From contig JAITOS010000142.1 of NCBI GenBank assembly GCA_031289815.1, positions 1 through 20,430 of the forward strand: a stretch of DNA of 20,430 nucleotides, read 5' to 3'. This DNA is from Peptococcaceae bacterium (GTDB lineage Bacteria; Bacillota; Desulfitobacteriia; Desulfitobacteriales; Desulfitobacteriaceae). Numbering within the stretch: the stretch's first letter is position 1; every line of letters begins with the position of its first letter. The notes under the pieces are model-generated. The model saw nothing but the letters and a program-made list of their open reading frames with translations. It ran no database searches and was not told the DNA's origin. Positions 7,593 to 14,475 of this stretch are shown here, piece by piece. Made by a program: the position numbers and the translations under genes.

Positions 7593-7616
7593 GCGGCGAT
7601 ACGCGCGTTATCCCGC
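7593..7616. repeat. Imperfect dyad in the divergent dnaD / HD-protein intergenic region
   Basis: GCGG-c-GATA (7593-7601) pairs with TATC-CCGC (7609-7616) around CGCGCGT, with one unpaired base. It lies about 40 bases before the dnaD start and might be an operator. Nothing else supports that, and no clear promoter was found for either flanking gene in 7555-7805. Confidence 0.35.
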
Positions 7617-7676
7617 AAAGTTTGGCAGGTTTGGTTTTAAAAAGGCGATGAAAAACGGCCTGGATGATAAAGGATT

Positions 7677-7721
7677 TCCTCTCCTCCATAACGAATAGAT
7701 GCGAGAGGATGGTTTTTTTTT
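7677..7721 (+). terminator. Terminator-like hairpin in the leader of the HD-domain gene
   Basis: TCCTCTC (7677-7683) pairs with GAGAGGA (7703-7709), followed after TGG by nine T residues (7713-7721). No plus-strand gene precedes it, so it either ends a short leader transcript of the HD gene (attenuation) or a small RNA. The three-base gap before the T-run and the 19-base loop lower the score. Confidence 0.4.
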
Positions 7722-7805
7722 CCATATAGGCTTCCGCATACGCTTCCACCCTTTAAATTCTAATACGATTTGGTTCAACGGTCAATTGAATAGAGGAGGA
7801 TAAAA

Positions 7806-8396
7806 ATGACCCAACAAGAAGAAATCATCAAATATGTCGGGAATGCCGGCGCTCATACCGCTTTAGGGTTGCGTCACAGTCAGCGTGTTTATCTGATGGC
7901 CAAGGAGCTGTCACCGCATTTAACCCTCGACGACGAAATTTTATTTGCGGCCGCCGCTTTGCACGATATCGGCAAATATCCGGTCTATGCCCTGCCCAAC
8001 GTCGATCACGCCTTGCGCTCCAAAGGATTAGCTTCTTCATTTCTCCAAAAGATCAAATTCTCTCCCGGTAAGATCCCCGTCATCCTGGACGCGATCGAAA
8101 CCCACATGTATTACTCCGATCCGGGAAAGAGCGACGAGGCCATATATTTACGCGATGCGGATATCCTTGATAATATCGGCAACATCGGTCTGGCCCGTTT
8201 ATTCAGCATGATTGGACAGGATGAACTCATTCAAACCCCGGAGGACGCCGTAGAAAGGGCGCGCACCTTGGCCGAAGCCTTACCGAATAAAACCGTCACC
8301 AAGACCGGGCAGCGTCTTGCCATTAAACGCCGGGAAGAAGTATTCCGCTTTTTGTCCGGTTTGAAAAAACAAACGGCTGAATTTGCTTATCTATAA
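7806..8396 (+). CDS. HD-domain metal-dependent phosphohydrolase
   Basis: This 196-residue protein belongs to the HD superfamily, which hydrolyses phosphate esters of nucleotides using metal bound by His and Asp. The ligand pattern is visible: His24 in 'LRHSQRVYLMA', His53-Asp54 in 'AAALHDIGKYP', His68, His100 in 'AIETHMYY', and 'YLRDADILDNIG' (115-125), whose Asp117, Asp119 and Asp122 include the terminal aspartate ligand. AGGAGGA lies just before the ATG. It is divergent from the DnaD gene and convergent with the beta-CASP ribonuclease, 36 bases end to end, with no clear terminator between. The substrate cannot be read from sequence. It resembles stand-alone HDIG proteins of the YqeK/YedJ kind in size, but I would not name it further. 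Confidence 0.85.
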   Translation: MTQQEEIIKYVGNAGAHTALGLRHSQRVYLMAKELSPHLTLDDEILFAAAALHDIGKYPVYALPNVDHALRSKGLASSFLQKIKFSPGKIPVILDAIETHMYYSDPGKSDEAIYLRDADILDNIGNIGLARLFSMIGQDELIQTPEDAVERARTLAEALPNKTVTKTGQRLAIKRREEVFRFLSGLKKQTAEFAYL

Positions 8397-8432
8397 AAGA
8401 ATCACGGATCTCAATCTCAGAGAGCGCAGGAT

Positions 8433-10112
8433 TTACTTTTGCCCCTCCAGCCATTTTAACATGCCTTCGATCACAGCCAGCGTCTTGCCCAAGTCTTGTT
8501 CATCCTTTCCCTGATCGATCAGCCGTTCCAACTGGCGGGCGAGTTTGTCATACGCCCGGCGAACTTGCGCTTTCTTTGCTTTTTTGCCTATTTTGGGCGT
8601 CGTCTGGCTTTTTTTTACCGGTAAGCGGATTGCCGGAGAAGCGATTCCCTGCCCTTGCTCACTTTCCGGCGGCGACAGCCACGGATGAGCCGCCGGCGTT
8701 CGGAGAACCTTCTCCCCTGAGAATACAAAGGTTTCGCCCAACTCCGGAATCAAGGCTGTTTTTCCATACGTCTCCGTTATTTTTTCGGCAAAGACATCCT
8801 GTTTGGCCTTTTCGCCGTGAGTTAAGATGATCTGTTTGGCCGAAGCAACCAAGGGCTTCAACCAGCGTAAAAGTTCTGTTTGATCGGCGTGAGCCGATAA
8901 GCCGTCGATTTGAACTAATTGCGCCCGCACCGCAATATCCTCGCCATGAATCGTCACTTCTGCCGCTCCGTCCAATAACAGCCGCCCCAGCGTTCCTTCC
9001 GCCTGGTAGCCGACAAACAGCACCGTAGCGTCCTTGCGCCACAGATTGTGCTTTAAATGATGTTTGATCCTGCCGGCGTCCGCCATCCCGCTCGCCGCAA
9101 TAATAATGGTCTTTTCCGTCCGCAGATTCAAGGCCTTTGACTCTTCCGTGCTTTGACTGAAATGAAGATTTTCCATGTCTAAGGGATTGTCTCCTTGCTG
9201 AATCAAAGCGCGGGTTTCTTCATCAAAATGCGCGGTATTTTCAGCGAATATTTTCGTGGCGGCAATGGCTAGCGGGCTATCAATATAGATCGGCAGCACC
9301 GGAATTTTTTTCTGGCGTTGCAGCATTTGGATATAAAACAGCAGATCTTGGGTACGTTCCACGGCAAAAGCCGGAATGATCAGATTCCCTCCCGCCCGAT
9401 TGGCCTGATTGATGGTTTCCGCCAATCTTTCGAGGCGGTCGGTTTTATCTTTATGAAAACTGTCCCCGTAGGTCGTTTCCATCAGCACGACGTCGCCGTC
9501 GGTCAACAGGCTGGGATTGTCCAGGAACGGCTGATCCGCCGAGCCGATATCGCCGGAAAAAATATATTTCCTGACGGTATTCTCTTCTTTAACGGTCAGG
9601 CAAATATGGGCTGAACCCAAAATATGACCGGCGTCAAAAAACTCAAACGCTACGGTCTCCGTCAATTGCACCGGTTTCCGGTAATTTACCGGTTGAAAAT
9701 AGGCCAAAGATTCCAGCGCGTCTTGCACCGTATATATGGCTTCAAGCAACGGCAATCCCCTGGATCTGGAACTCTTCCGGTTCTTGCGCTCTATTTCCAT
9801 TTCCTGAATATGCCCGCTGTCCGGCAGCATGATTTCACATAGCCTTGCCGTTTCGATCGTAGCCCATATCTTCCCGCGAAAACCACGCTTGATTAATTTC
9901 GGCAACAGGCCGGAATGATCAATATGGGCGTGGGTCAGAATGACGGCGTCTATGGAAGCCGGCTGAAAAGGAAATTTGCCGTAATTCAACTCTTTCAATG
10001 CCTTAGATCCCTGAAACATTCCGCAATCAATCAACAATCTATAGCCACCGGTTTCAATCAAATAACAAGAACCGGTAACAACCCGCGCCGCGCCATAAAA
10101 GGTAATTTGCAT
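8433..10112 (-). CDS. Beta-CASP metallo-beta-lactamase RNA exonuclease/endonuclease with C-terminal extension
   Basis: The 559-residue protein is a metallo-beta-lactamase fold hydrolase with a beta-CASP cap, a family of RNA-processing nucleases. Zinc motifs visible are THAHIDH (60-66), His163 in 'FDAGHILGSAH', Asp188 in 'FSGDIG', and the beta-CASP elements 'METTYGD' (211-217), 'IIPAFAVERTQ' (245-255), 'IAASGMADAGRIKHH' (338-352), His408 in 'GLSAHAD' and His432 in 'LTHGE'. The nuclease core ends near residue 470. A tail of about 90 residues follows, with a Lys-rich linker and a predicted helical pair, absent from short family members of about 430-460 residues. It may bind RNA. GGGAGGA lies before the ATG. 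It follows the DegU-like gene by 38 bases on the same strand and may share its transcript. Confidence 0.92.
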   Translation of the reverse strand: MQITFYGAARVVTGSCYLIETGGYRLLIDCGMFQGSKALKELNYGKFPFQPASIDAVILTHAHIDHSGLLPKLIKRGFRGKIWATIETARLCEIMLPDSGHIQEMEIERKNRKSSRSRGLPLLEAIYTVQDALESLAYFQPVNYRKPVQLTETVAFEFFDAGHILGSAHICLTVKEENTVRKYIFSGDIGSADQPFLDNPSLLTDGDVVLMETTYGDSFHKDKTDRLERLAETINQANRAGGNLIIPAFAVERTQDLLFYIQMLQRQKKIPVLPIYIDSPLAIAATKIFAENTAHFDEETRALIQQGDNPLDMENLHFSQSTEESKALNLRTEKTIIIAASGMADAGRIKHHLKHNLWRKDATVLFVGYQAEGTLGRLLLDGAAEVTIHGEDIAVRAQLVQIDGLSAHADQTELLRWLKPLVASAKQIILTHGEKAKQDVFAEKITETYGKTALIPELGETFVFSGEKVLRTPAAHPWLSPPESEQGQGIASPAIRLPVKKSQTTPKIGKKAKKAQVRRAYDKLARQLERLIDQGKDEQDLGKTLAVIEGMLKWLEGQK

Positions 10113-10134
10113 TGCCGTCCTCCCTATTCCCTGC

Positions 10135-10158
10135 GAAGTTATTCAAGAAGTTATTCAA
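10135..10158. repeat. 12-bp tandem duplication at the end of the response-regulator gene
   Basis: GAAGTTATTCAA occurs twice in a row on the plus strand (10135-10146 and 10147-10158). On the minus strand it duplicates the last codons and stop (GAA TAA CTT), so two in-frame TAA stops lie 12 bases apart. It looks like a slippage event. Confidence 0.9.
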
Positions 10159-10792
10159 AATGAACCAATTCTAATTTTACCGCTTTTAACGCCGCTTGGG
10201 TACGGTCGTCTACCAATAATTTTTTAAAAATGCTGGAAAGATGGTTTTTTACCGTCTTCTCGCTGATAAATAACGAATGTCCGATTTCTTTATTCGCTAA
10301 ACCTTGCACGACACAATTCAGGATTTCCAATTCGCGATCACTTAAACCATAGGTCTGCTTTTTAGGCTGCTTATAATATGGACTCTGTTGCAGTTTGCCC
10401 GCGGCCGTCGGGAAATCGACGGCATGTCCCGCGTATACCTTGCGGATAGATTCAACGAGCATTTTAGAATCCACATCTTTCACCAGATAGCTGGCGACCC
10501 CCATCTGTAATACGCGAAAGAGATTATCCTCAGAATCATCTACCGTCAAAATAATAATGCCAACATTGGGTCTCTCCCGGCGAATCACACGGCAAGCGTC
10601 TAAACCGCTGACAATCGGCATATTCAGGTCAATCAGCAAAATATCAAAATCCAACCGTCTTGACAGATTAATCGCGCCCTGACCATCGCCGACTTCCGCC
10701 ACAACGTCGATTCCATCTTCAAAGTCTAAGATTCTCCGTAACCCTTCGCGAAGCAATGTATGATCATCTGCTATAACAACTCTTATACTCAT
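10151..10792 (-). CDS. NarL/DegU-type response regulator
   Basis: This 213-residue transcription factor has a receiver domain (residues 3-120) and a LuxR-type helix-turn-helix (150-210). Receiver residues are all present: acidic pocket Asp9/Asp10, phosphoacceptor Asp55 in 'LLIDLNMP', Thr83 and Lys105. The DNA-binding part reads 'YGLSDRELEILNCVVQGL' and 'ISEKTVKNHLSSIFKKL', typical of the NarL/FixJ group. I start at ATG 10792, since AAGGAG lies upstream and the receiver begins at once; the open frame to 10840 would overlap the kinase gene. The kinase stop is 17 bases ahead, so the two genes are an operon pair. Similarity and partner suggest DegU-like function; target genes cannot be read from the window. 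Confidence 0.92.
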   Translation of the reverse strand: MSIRVVIADDHTLLREGLRRILDFEDGIDVVAEVGDGQGAINLSRRLDFDILLIDLNMPIVSGLDACRVIRRERPNVGIIILTVDDSEDNLFRVLQMGVASYLVKDVDSKMLVESIRKVYAGHAVDFPTAAGKLQQSPYYKQPKKQTYGLSDRELEILNCVVQGLANKEIGHSLFISEKTVKNHLSSIFKKLLVDDRTQAALKAVKLELVHFE

Positions 10793-10809
10793 TATGACTC
10801 TAGCTCCTT

Positions 10810-11931
10810 TTAAAAAATAGGAAGAGTGAACTCTATGCACGTTCCTCTACTCAATGAAGACTGAACAGAAAACTGTCCGCGTAATAATTCCACGCGTTCT
10901 CTCATTCCCACTAAACCATAATGCTCCCCCGGGCTTTTTAAGGCATTTTTCGCATTGAACCCTTTACCGAAATCTTGCACCTGCGTCGTCAGGCAATCTT
11001 CCGCAAAACGCATCATCACACAGGCCTTTTTTGAATTTGCGTGCTTTGCAATATTGTTCATGCTTTCCTGAATCAAGCGGAATACGGCAATCTCCAAAAG
11101 AGAATTCAGACGTTTCTCTTCTCCCTCCAGCTGACATTCACATACAATTCCATGCGTTTTTTGAAAGTTTTCCACGTATTTTTTAACTGCCGGCACAAGG
11201 CCAAGGCCCTCCAAGGCAGCCGGCCTGAGATTGAAGATACTGCGGCGAATGTCCTGAAAACTGAGACGTACCAAATTTTGCAAATCGCGGAGCTCAAATT
11301 TCACCTGCTTGATATCCACGTCAAATAGTTTATTTAAAATTTCCAGGCGTAAAATAATATTGGCGATCATTTGCGCCGGTCCGTCATGGATCTCGCGGGC
11401 AACCCGCAAACGTTCTTCCTCTTGCGCTTTGATGATACGAACGGCCATATCCTGATGCTGATCCAAGACGCTGGCCTGAACGATTTCGTTGATCTTACTT
11501 TGCAATAGATCAGCGGCGGTATTGACCTGAAGGTGTACCCTGGCCGTGCGCGTCGTGATTCTTTTCACTTGCAGCAATGATCTTTCCAGGAAGTCGCGTT
11601 GGCTACACAGATGTATCTTTTGCGCTTGCAATACTTGCAATTTTGCCTGCGCTGCCGCGGCGTCCGCCTGAGCCTTTACGCGCTCCCGTTCCGCAGGCTG
11701 TTTCTGCTGACGCTTGATGGTCGCAAGCCTTTGGCTGACACGCTGTTCGTGGTCTTGCTGATCCTCTGCTTCATTCGTCAGAACAGCAATATCTATCTGT
11801 AATTGTTCCAAATCCTTAACGAGTCTTTGAATACTATCCCCCGTTAATTCATCAATATAAACGAGTTGCTCTTTCCCTGACTCCATAGCCGTTAAAGCTT
11901 CTTTTAAAATTTCGTTTAACTGATTTGTCAC
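10810..11931 (-). CDS. DegS-like cytoplasmic sensor histidine kinase
   Basis: The kinase has 373 residues and no membrane segment, so it senses an internal signal, as DegS does. Residues 1-160 are almost all helical and rich in Gln, Ala and Glu, consistent with a DegS-type coiled-coil sensor domain. The HisKA_3 dimerisation region holds 'EEERLRVAREIHDGPAQ', with phospho-acceptor His182. The ATPase domain has the N box 'QESMNNIAKHANS' (288-300), G1 'DFGKGF' (320-325) and G2 'GLVGMRERVELL' (339-350). The start is GTG 11931 with GAGG five bases upstream. It precedes and nearly touches the response regulator gene. A TATAAT sequence lies in the 78-base gap upstream, without a good -35 box, so it may have its own promoter. 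Confidence 0.92.
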   Translation of the reverse strand: MTNQLNEILKEALTAMESGKEQLVYIDELTGDSIQRLVKDLEQLQIDIAVLTNEAEDQQDHEQRVSQRLATIKRQQKQPAERERVKAQADAAAAQAKLQVLQAQKIHLCSQRDFLERSLLQVKRITTRTARVHLQVNTAADLLQSKINEIVQASVLDQHQDMAVRIIKAQEEERLRVAREIHDGPAQMIANIILRLEILNKLFDVDIKQVKFELRDLQNLVRLSFQDIRRSIFNLRPAALEGLGLVPAVKKYVENFQKTHGIVCECQLEGEEKRLNSLLEIAVFRLIQESMNNIAKHANSKKACVMMRFAEDCLTTQVQDFGKGFNAKNALKSPGEHYGLVGMRERVELLRGQFSVQSSLSRGTCIEFTLPIF

Positions 11932-12009
11932 ATGTACCTCTCTAAATTTTATTCGACGCCTAGGTCTTTTCTCCTACCAAAACACCTAATATTATAATTT
12001 TTATCCGCT

Positions 12010-13059
12010 TTAAGCGTTTTGCCGATCATCATAATCCGCTTGCCGGATGACCCTCCGAACCCTGCGGGGGAAGGATAAGTCTTCTTTCGTCAAGCCTATG
12101 ATTTTCCACCCTTGCTCCAGCAGAGTTTTTTGTCGGCCTTTGACGTCGTTATCCTTTTCAGTGATATAGAATAAGCATCGGCCCACTTGCGCGGTAAAGG
12201 TACGGCCCGCCAGGGTCAGATCCCAGTGAATGATTGCGCCCGGAAAGATCTGAGCGAGCAAAGAGCGCAGTTTTTCCTTGAATTGAAGCTCTTTTATCGG
12301 TTCCCTGGCCGCCGGTTCCAGCAGGTTATCCGGCTGTTTTTTGCTTTTTATATACGGCGTTCCCCGCCTGTGACCTTCTCTCCGGAAAATTTCCGGCTCT
12401 TTTTTTAGGGGCCGACTGATTTCATTCACCGGCGGCTGCAAATGTTCCCTGTCGTCACTTGGCGCGGGAAGGCGCGCCTCCTCTATGACCGGCGAATCAT
12501 GCTCCTTACGTTTATTTTCAACGATCTCCCCCGGCTGCATTTCCTCCCCTCCGAGTTCCGCCTTCGCCATCACCGGGATCAGGAAGTCCTCGGGATTTTC
12601 TTCCTCTTCTTGAACGGTCAGCGAATAGGGGCGTATCGTTATGCTCTGTTGTTTCTGATCAGGGCGGACGATTCTTCCCGCGGATAAAACCACGCGAGAG
12701 GACGCCGACAAGACAGGTTCCGCCGCCATCAAGGGCGCAGGATTCTTTTCGTCTTTGAACCGTTCTATTCCCTCCTGAACCATACGATCCATGATCTCTT
12801 TCCATCCGGAAAAATTATGAACGATGCGCTGGTCAGGCAATCGTTGCTCCAGTAGCTGGTTCATCACTTGCCGCCGTTTCTCGTCGGTATCGACCGGCCA
12901 CCGTTGCAATTCTTCCAGGACCTTGCCAACCAGCGCGCGTCCCTGGTTGAATTCTTGCTCCGTTTCCCGGCCCTCCAGCAAACACACGATAATCAATTTT
13001 TCGATGATTTGATCCACCCACCGTAGAAGCTGGCTGTTTTGTATAAACAGTGAATCCAT
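12010..13059 (-). CDS. Uncharacterised protein with disordered middle and nuclease-like C-terminal domain
   Basis: I do not recognise this protein as a whole. Starting at ATG 13059 (GGAGG eight bases upstream) it has 349 residues; an open frame extends 19 codons further but has no ribosome site. Residues 1-110 look helical ('LLRWVDQIIEKLIIVCLLEG'). Residues ~110-265 are rich in Pro, Glu, Lys and Arg, probably disordered. The last ~80 residues are compact and mixed alpha/beta, ending 'LLEQGWKIIGLTKEDLSFPRRVRRVIRQ', which resembles the end of DUF559/Vsr-like PD-(D/E)XK domains, where a helix, a strand and an Arg-rich helix close the fold. A clear D-x-(D/E)-x-K active site is not visible, so it may be inactive or a false resemblance. 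No signal peptide or membrane segment. Confidence 0.75.
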   Translation of the reverse strand: MDSLFIQNSQLLRWVDQIIEKLIIVCLLEGRETEQEFNQGRALVGKVLEELQRWPVDTDEKRRQVMNQLLEQRLPDQRIVHNFSGWKEIMDRMVQEGIERFKDEKNPAPLMAAEPVLSASSRVVLSAGRIVRPDQKQQSITIRPYSLTVQEEEENPEDFLIPVMAKAELGGEEMQPGEIVENKRKEHDSPVIEEARLPAPSDDREHLQPPVNEISRPLKKEPEIFRREGHRRGTPYIKSKKQPDNLLEPAAREPIKELQFKEKLRSLLAQIFPGAIIHWDLTLAGRTFTAQVGRCLFYITEKDNDVKGRQKTLLEQGWKIIGLTKEDLSFPRRVRRVIRQADYDDRQNA

Positions 13060-13073
13060 AAACCGCACCTCCA

Positions 13074-13116
13074 AACTATCATTTCCTTGGATAGTTATGC
13101 TTTGAAGGTCAAGCAT
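13074..13116 (-). promoter_or_regulatory. Two tandem hairpins in the leader of the unknown gene
   Basis: Read on the minus strand, ATGCTT-8 bases-AAGCAT (13116-13097) is followed without gap by AACTATC-9 bases-GATAGTT (13096-13074), and the ribosome site GGAGG starts two bases later. Both stems are perfect. The arrangement suggests a translational control element or paired operators, but no binding protein is known from the window. Confidence 0.55.
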
Positions 13117-13281
13117 ATGAATGCAAATCCACGGGCGAACGCAGGCTCATTGTGGCAACACCAGCATTAAAAGCCGTCGCAAGCTCGCTGGTTGGGATTC
13201 ATCTTTTCCGGAACGCGTCCTTTGTGCCGTTTGAAAAGTAAATGCGGCGACGCTGTCGCGCGATAGCGCGATACGGGCCAC

Positions 13282-13310
13282 TTGACACCGGAGTGTCATT
13301 CTGATAACAT
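13282..13310 (+). promoter_or_regulatory. Promoter of tRNA-Pro, overlapping a dyad
   Basis: TTGACA (13282-13287), a 17-base spacer and TAACAT (13305-13310) place transcription start about 12 bases before the tRNA. The -35 box lies inside the inverted repeat TGACAC-CGGA-GTGTCA (13283-13298), an operator-like arrangement. Confidence 0.75.
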
Positions 13311-13328
13311 AATAACCATTCTGGATAA

Positions 13329-13405
13329 CGGGGCGTAGCGCAGTTTGGTAGCGCGCTTGGTTCGGGACTAAGAGGTCGCAGGTTCAAATCCTGTCGCCCC
13401 GACCA
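13329..13405 (+). tRNA. tRNA-Pro (anticodon CGG), CCA encoded
   Basis: A full cloverleaf can be folded: acceptor CGGGGCG/CGCCCCG, D stem GCGC/GCGC, anticodon stem CTTGG/CTAAG with loop TTCGGGA, variable loop AGGTC, T stem GCAGG/CCTGT with loop TTCAAAT, discriminator A, then CCA. The anticodon CGG reads CCG codons as proline, and the G after the anticodon suits tRNA-Pro. The gene is single, with its own promoter and terminator. Confidence 0.96.
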
Positions 13406-13416
13406 CTGACATAAGG

Positions 13417-13442
13417 GATTCCCGTTGGGGAGTCTTTTTTTT
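13417..13442 (+). terminator. Intrinsic terminator after tRNA-Pro
   Basis: GATTCCC pairs with GGGAGTC (7 pairs including one G-U) around GTTG and is followed by eight T residues. It begins 12 bases after the tRNA CCA end. Confidence 0.88.
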
Positions 13443-13568
13443 CTTTCTACTTCTGTTTTCGTCATTTATCGTCTGGGTCTTTAGTCCTTTTACAAACTAA
13501 ATCTTGGTTTTTGCACGTCAAAGATGCCATTCCCGACAAAAAATAATTTAACCCAAGGAGGGATTCCA

Positions 13569-14180
13569 GTGTTAAACGGTCAAAAAATTTGGATTCGCCC
13601 TTTATTGGAAGAGGATATTGATCTGTTATTCGCCTGGTATAACGATCAGGAAGTCAACCTGTGGTCGTCGGGCGCCTGGCCCTTAAACACCCTGTTAGCC
13701 AAAAACGAGCTGCTGGAAAAATTTCTTGACGATCCGGACAGCGGCAAGCGCTATGGCATTCTCAACGAGGATTTTGAGCTGATCGGTACCCTGGGTTTTC
13801 GGGAAATGAATGTTCCGGCCCGCTCGGCCACGATTCACATCAGCATCGGCAATCAGGCTTTTTGGGGCTTGGGCTATGGCTCTGACGCCCTGAGAACCTT
13901 CATTCAATTCCTGTTTAAGCAATGGAATTTTCGGCGTTTATCCATCGATACCTGGGACGGCAACCAAAGAGCCTTAAAAGCCTACCTAAAGCTCGGTTTT
14001 CAAATCGAGGGCCGCCAACGGCAAGCCTGTTATGTGCTGGGAGAATACCGTGATTCTATCCTGCTGGGCTTATTGCGGGACGAGTTTTTTCAGGAAGAAC
14101 GCCACAAATGCCTATGCGAAAGCCACGAAAGTCCGCCGCCTTTAAAACCCACTTTAAAACAACACCAGCCGCCGACTTGA
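13569..14180 (+). CDS. GNAT-family N-acetyltransferase (RimJ/RimL-like)
   Basis: This 203-residue protein belongs to the GNAT superfamily, which moves an acetyl group from acetyl-CoA to an amine. It matches the RimJ/RimL-like branch (Acetyltransf_3): 'IRPLLEEDIDLLFAWYND' at the start, a central strand 'LIGTLGFREMN', the acetyl-CoA loop 'NQAFWGLGYGSDALR', then 'RRLSIDTWDGNQRALKAYLKLGFQIEGRQR', the usual C-terminal half. I start at GTG 13569 because AAGGAGG lies seven bases upstream; ATG 13524 has no ribosome site. The tail of about 30 residues is Pro-, His- and Lys-rich with no family match. The stop codon overlaps the -35 box of the riboflavin promoter, so the two units are tightly packed. 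Substrate unknown: protein N-termini and small amines are both possible. Confidence 0.85.
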   Translation: MLNGQKIWIRPLLEEDIDLLFAWYNDQEVNLWSSGAWPLNTLLAKNELLEKFLDDPDSGKRYGILNEDFELIGTLGFREMNVPARSATIHISIGNQAFWGLGYGSDALRTFIQFLFKQWNFRRLSIDTWDGNQRALKAYLKLGFQIEGRQRQACYVLGEYRDSILLGLLRDEFFQEERHKCLCESHESPPPLKPTLKQHQPPT

Positions 14181-14205
14181 CCTTCTTCTCCAGATTCGCT
14201 ATAAT
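14177..14205 (+). promoter_or_regulatory. Sigma-A promoter of the riboflavin operon
   Basis: TTGACC (14177-14182), a 17-base spacer and a perfect TATAAT (14200-14205) lie about 25 bases before the riboswitch. The -35 box includes the stop codon of the acetyltransferase gene. Confidence 0.9.
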
Positions 14206-14230
14206 GGTTTTGGAACTAAAATTGAATATC

Positions 14231-14340
14231 GTTCCTCTGGGGATAGGTGAAATTCCTTATCGGCGGTTTAGCCCGCGAGCCATCAGGCAGATCCGGTGTG
14301 ATTCCGGAGCCGACAGTACAGTCTGGAAGAGAAGAGGACA
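14231..14340 (+). promoter_or_regulatory. FMN riboswitch (RFN element)
   Basis: The conserved RFN core is read directly: GGTGAAATTCC, CGGCGGTTTAGCCCGCGAG, then GTGATTCCGGAGCCGACAGT and AGTCTGG. The closing stem P1 forms between TCCTCT (14233-14238) and AGAGGA (14333-14338). FMN binding would switch off the downstream riboflavin genes. An intrinsic terminator follows at 14392-14424, so control is probably by transcription termination. Confidence 0.97.
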
Positions 14341-14391
14341 AAAAATACGATGGATACGCTCCTGTTTGTGTTTTTGTTTGAGTACAGTCCT

Positions 14392-14424
14392 TACCCCGGA
14401 AAATTTTTCGGGGTATTTTCTTGT
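14392..14424 (+). terminator. Riboswitch-controlled terminator
   Basis: TACCCCG pairs with CGGGGTA (7 bp); the loop GAAAATTTTT can pair with itself to lengthen the stem. TATTTTCTT follows. Its 5' arm (CCCCGGA) can also pair with TCTGGGG at 14236-14242 at the 5' edge of the riboswitch, a candidate antiterminator used when FMN is absent. Confidence 0.8.
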
Positions 14425-14475
14425 CTTCGGCCAGCCAGAGACAAGCCCCTGAGCATAATAAAGAAAGGAGTTTCT

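Noticed and set aside
12001..12020. Small palindrome CGCTTTAAGCG as a terminator of the unknown gene
   Set aside because: The stem is only five pairs, overlaps the stop codon and lacks a T-run.
13255..13275. Possible CRISPR-like repeat (GCGCGATA twice)
   Set aside because: Only two copies of eight bases in direct contact, with no spacers; a simple tandem duplication.
13199..13465. 88-codon minus-strand open frame containing 'QDLNLRPLSPEPSALPNC'
   Set aside because: It is the antisense of the tRNA-Pro gene; this peptide is a well-known spurious prediction across bacterial tRNA-Pro genes. No ribosome site.
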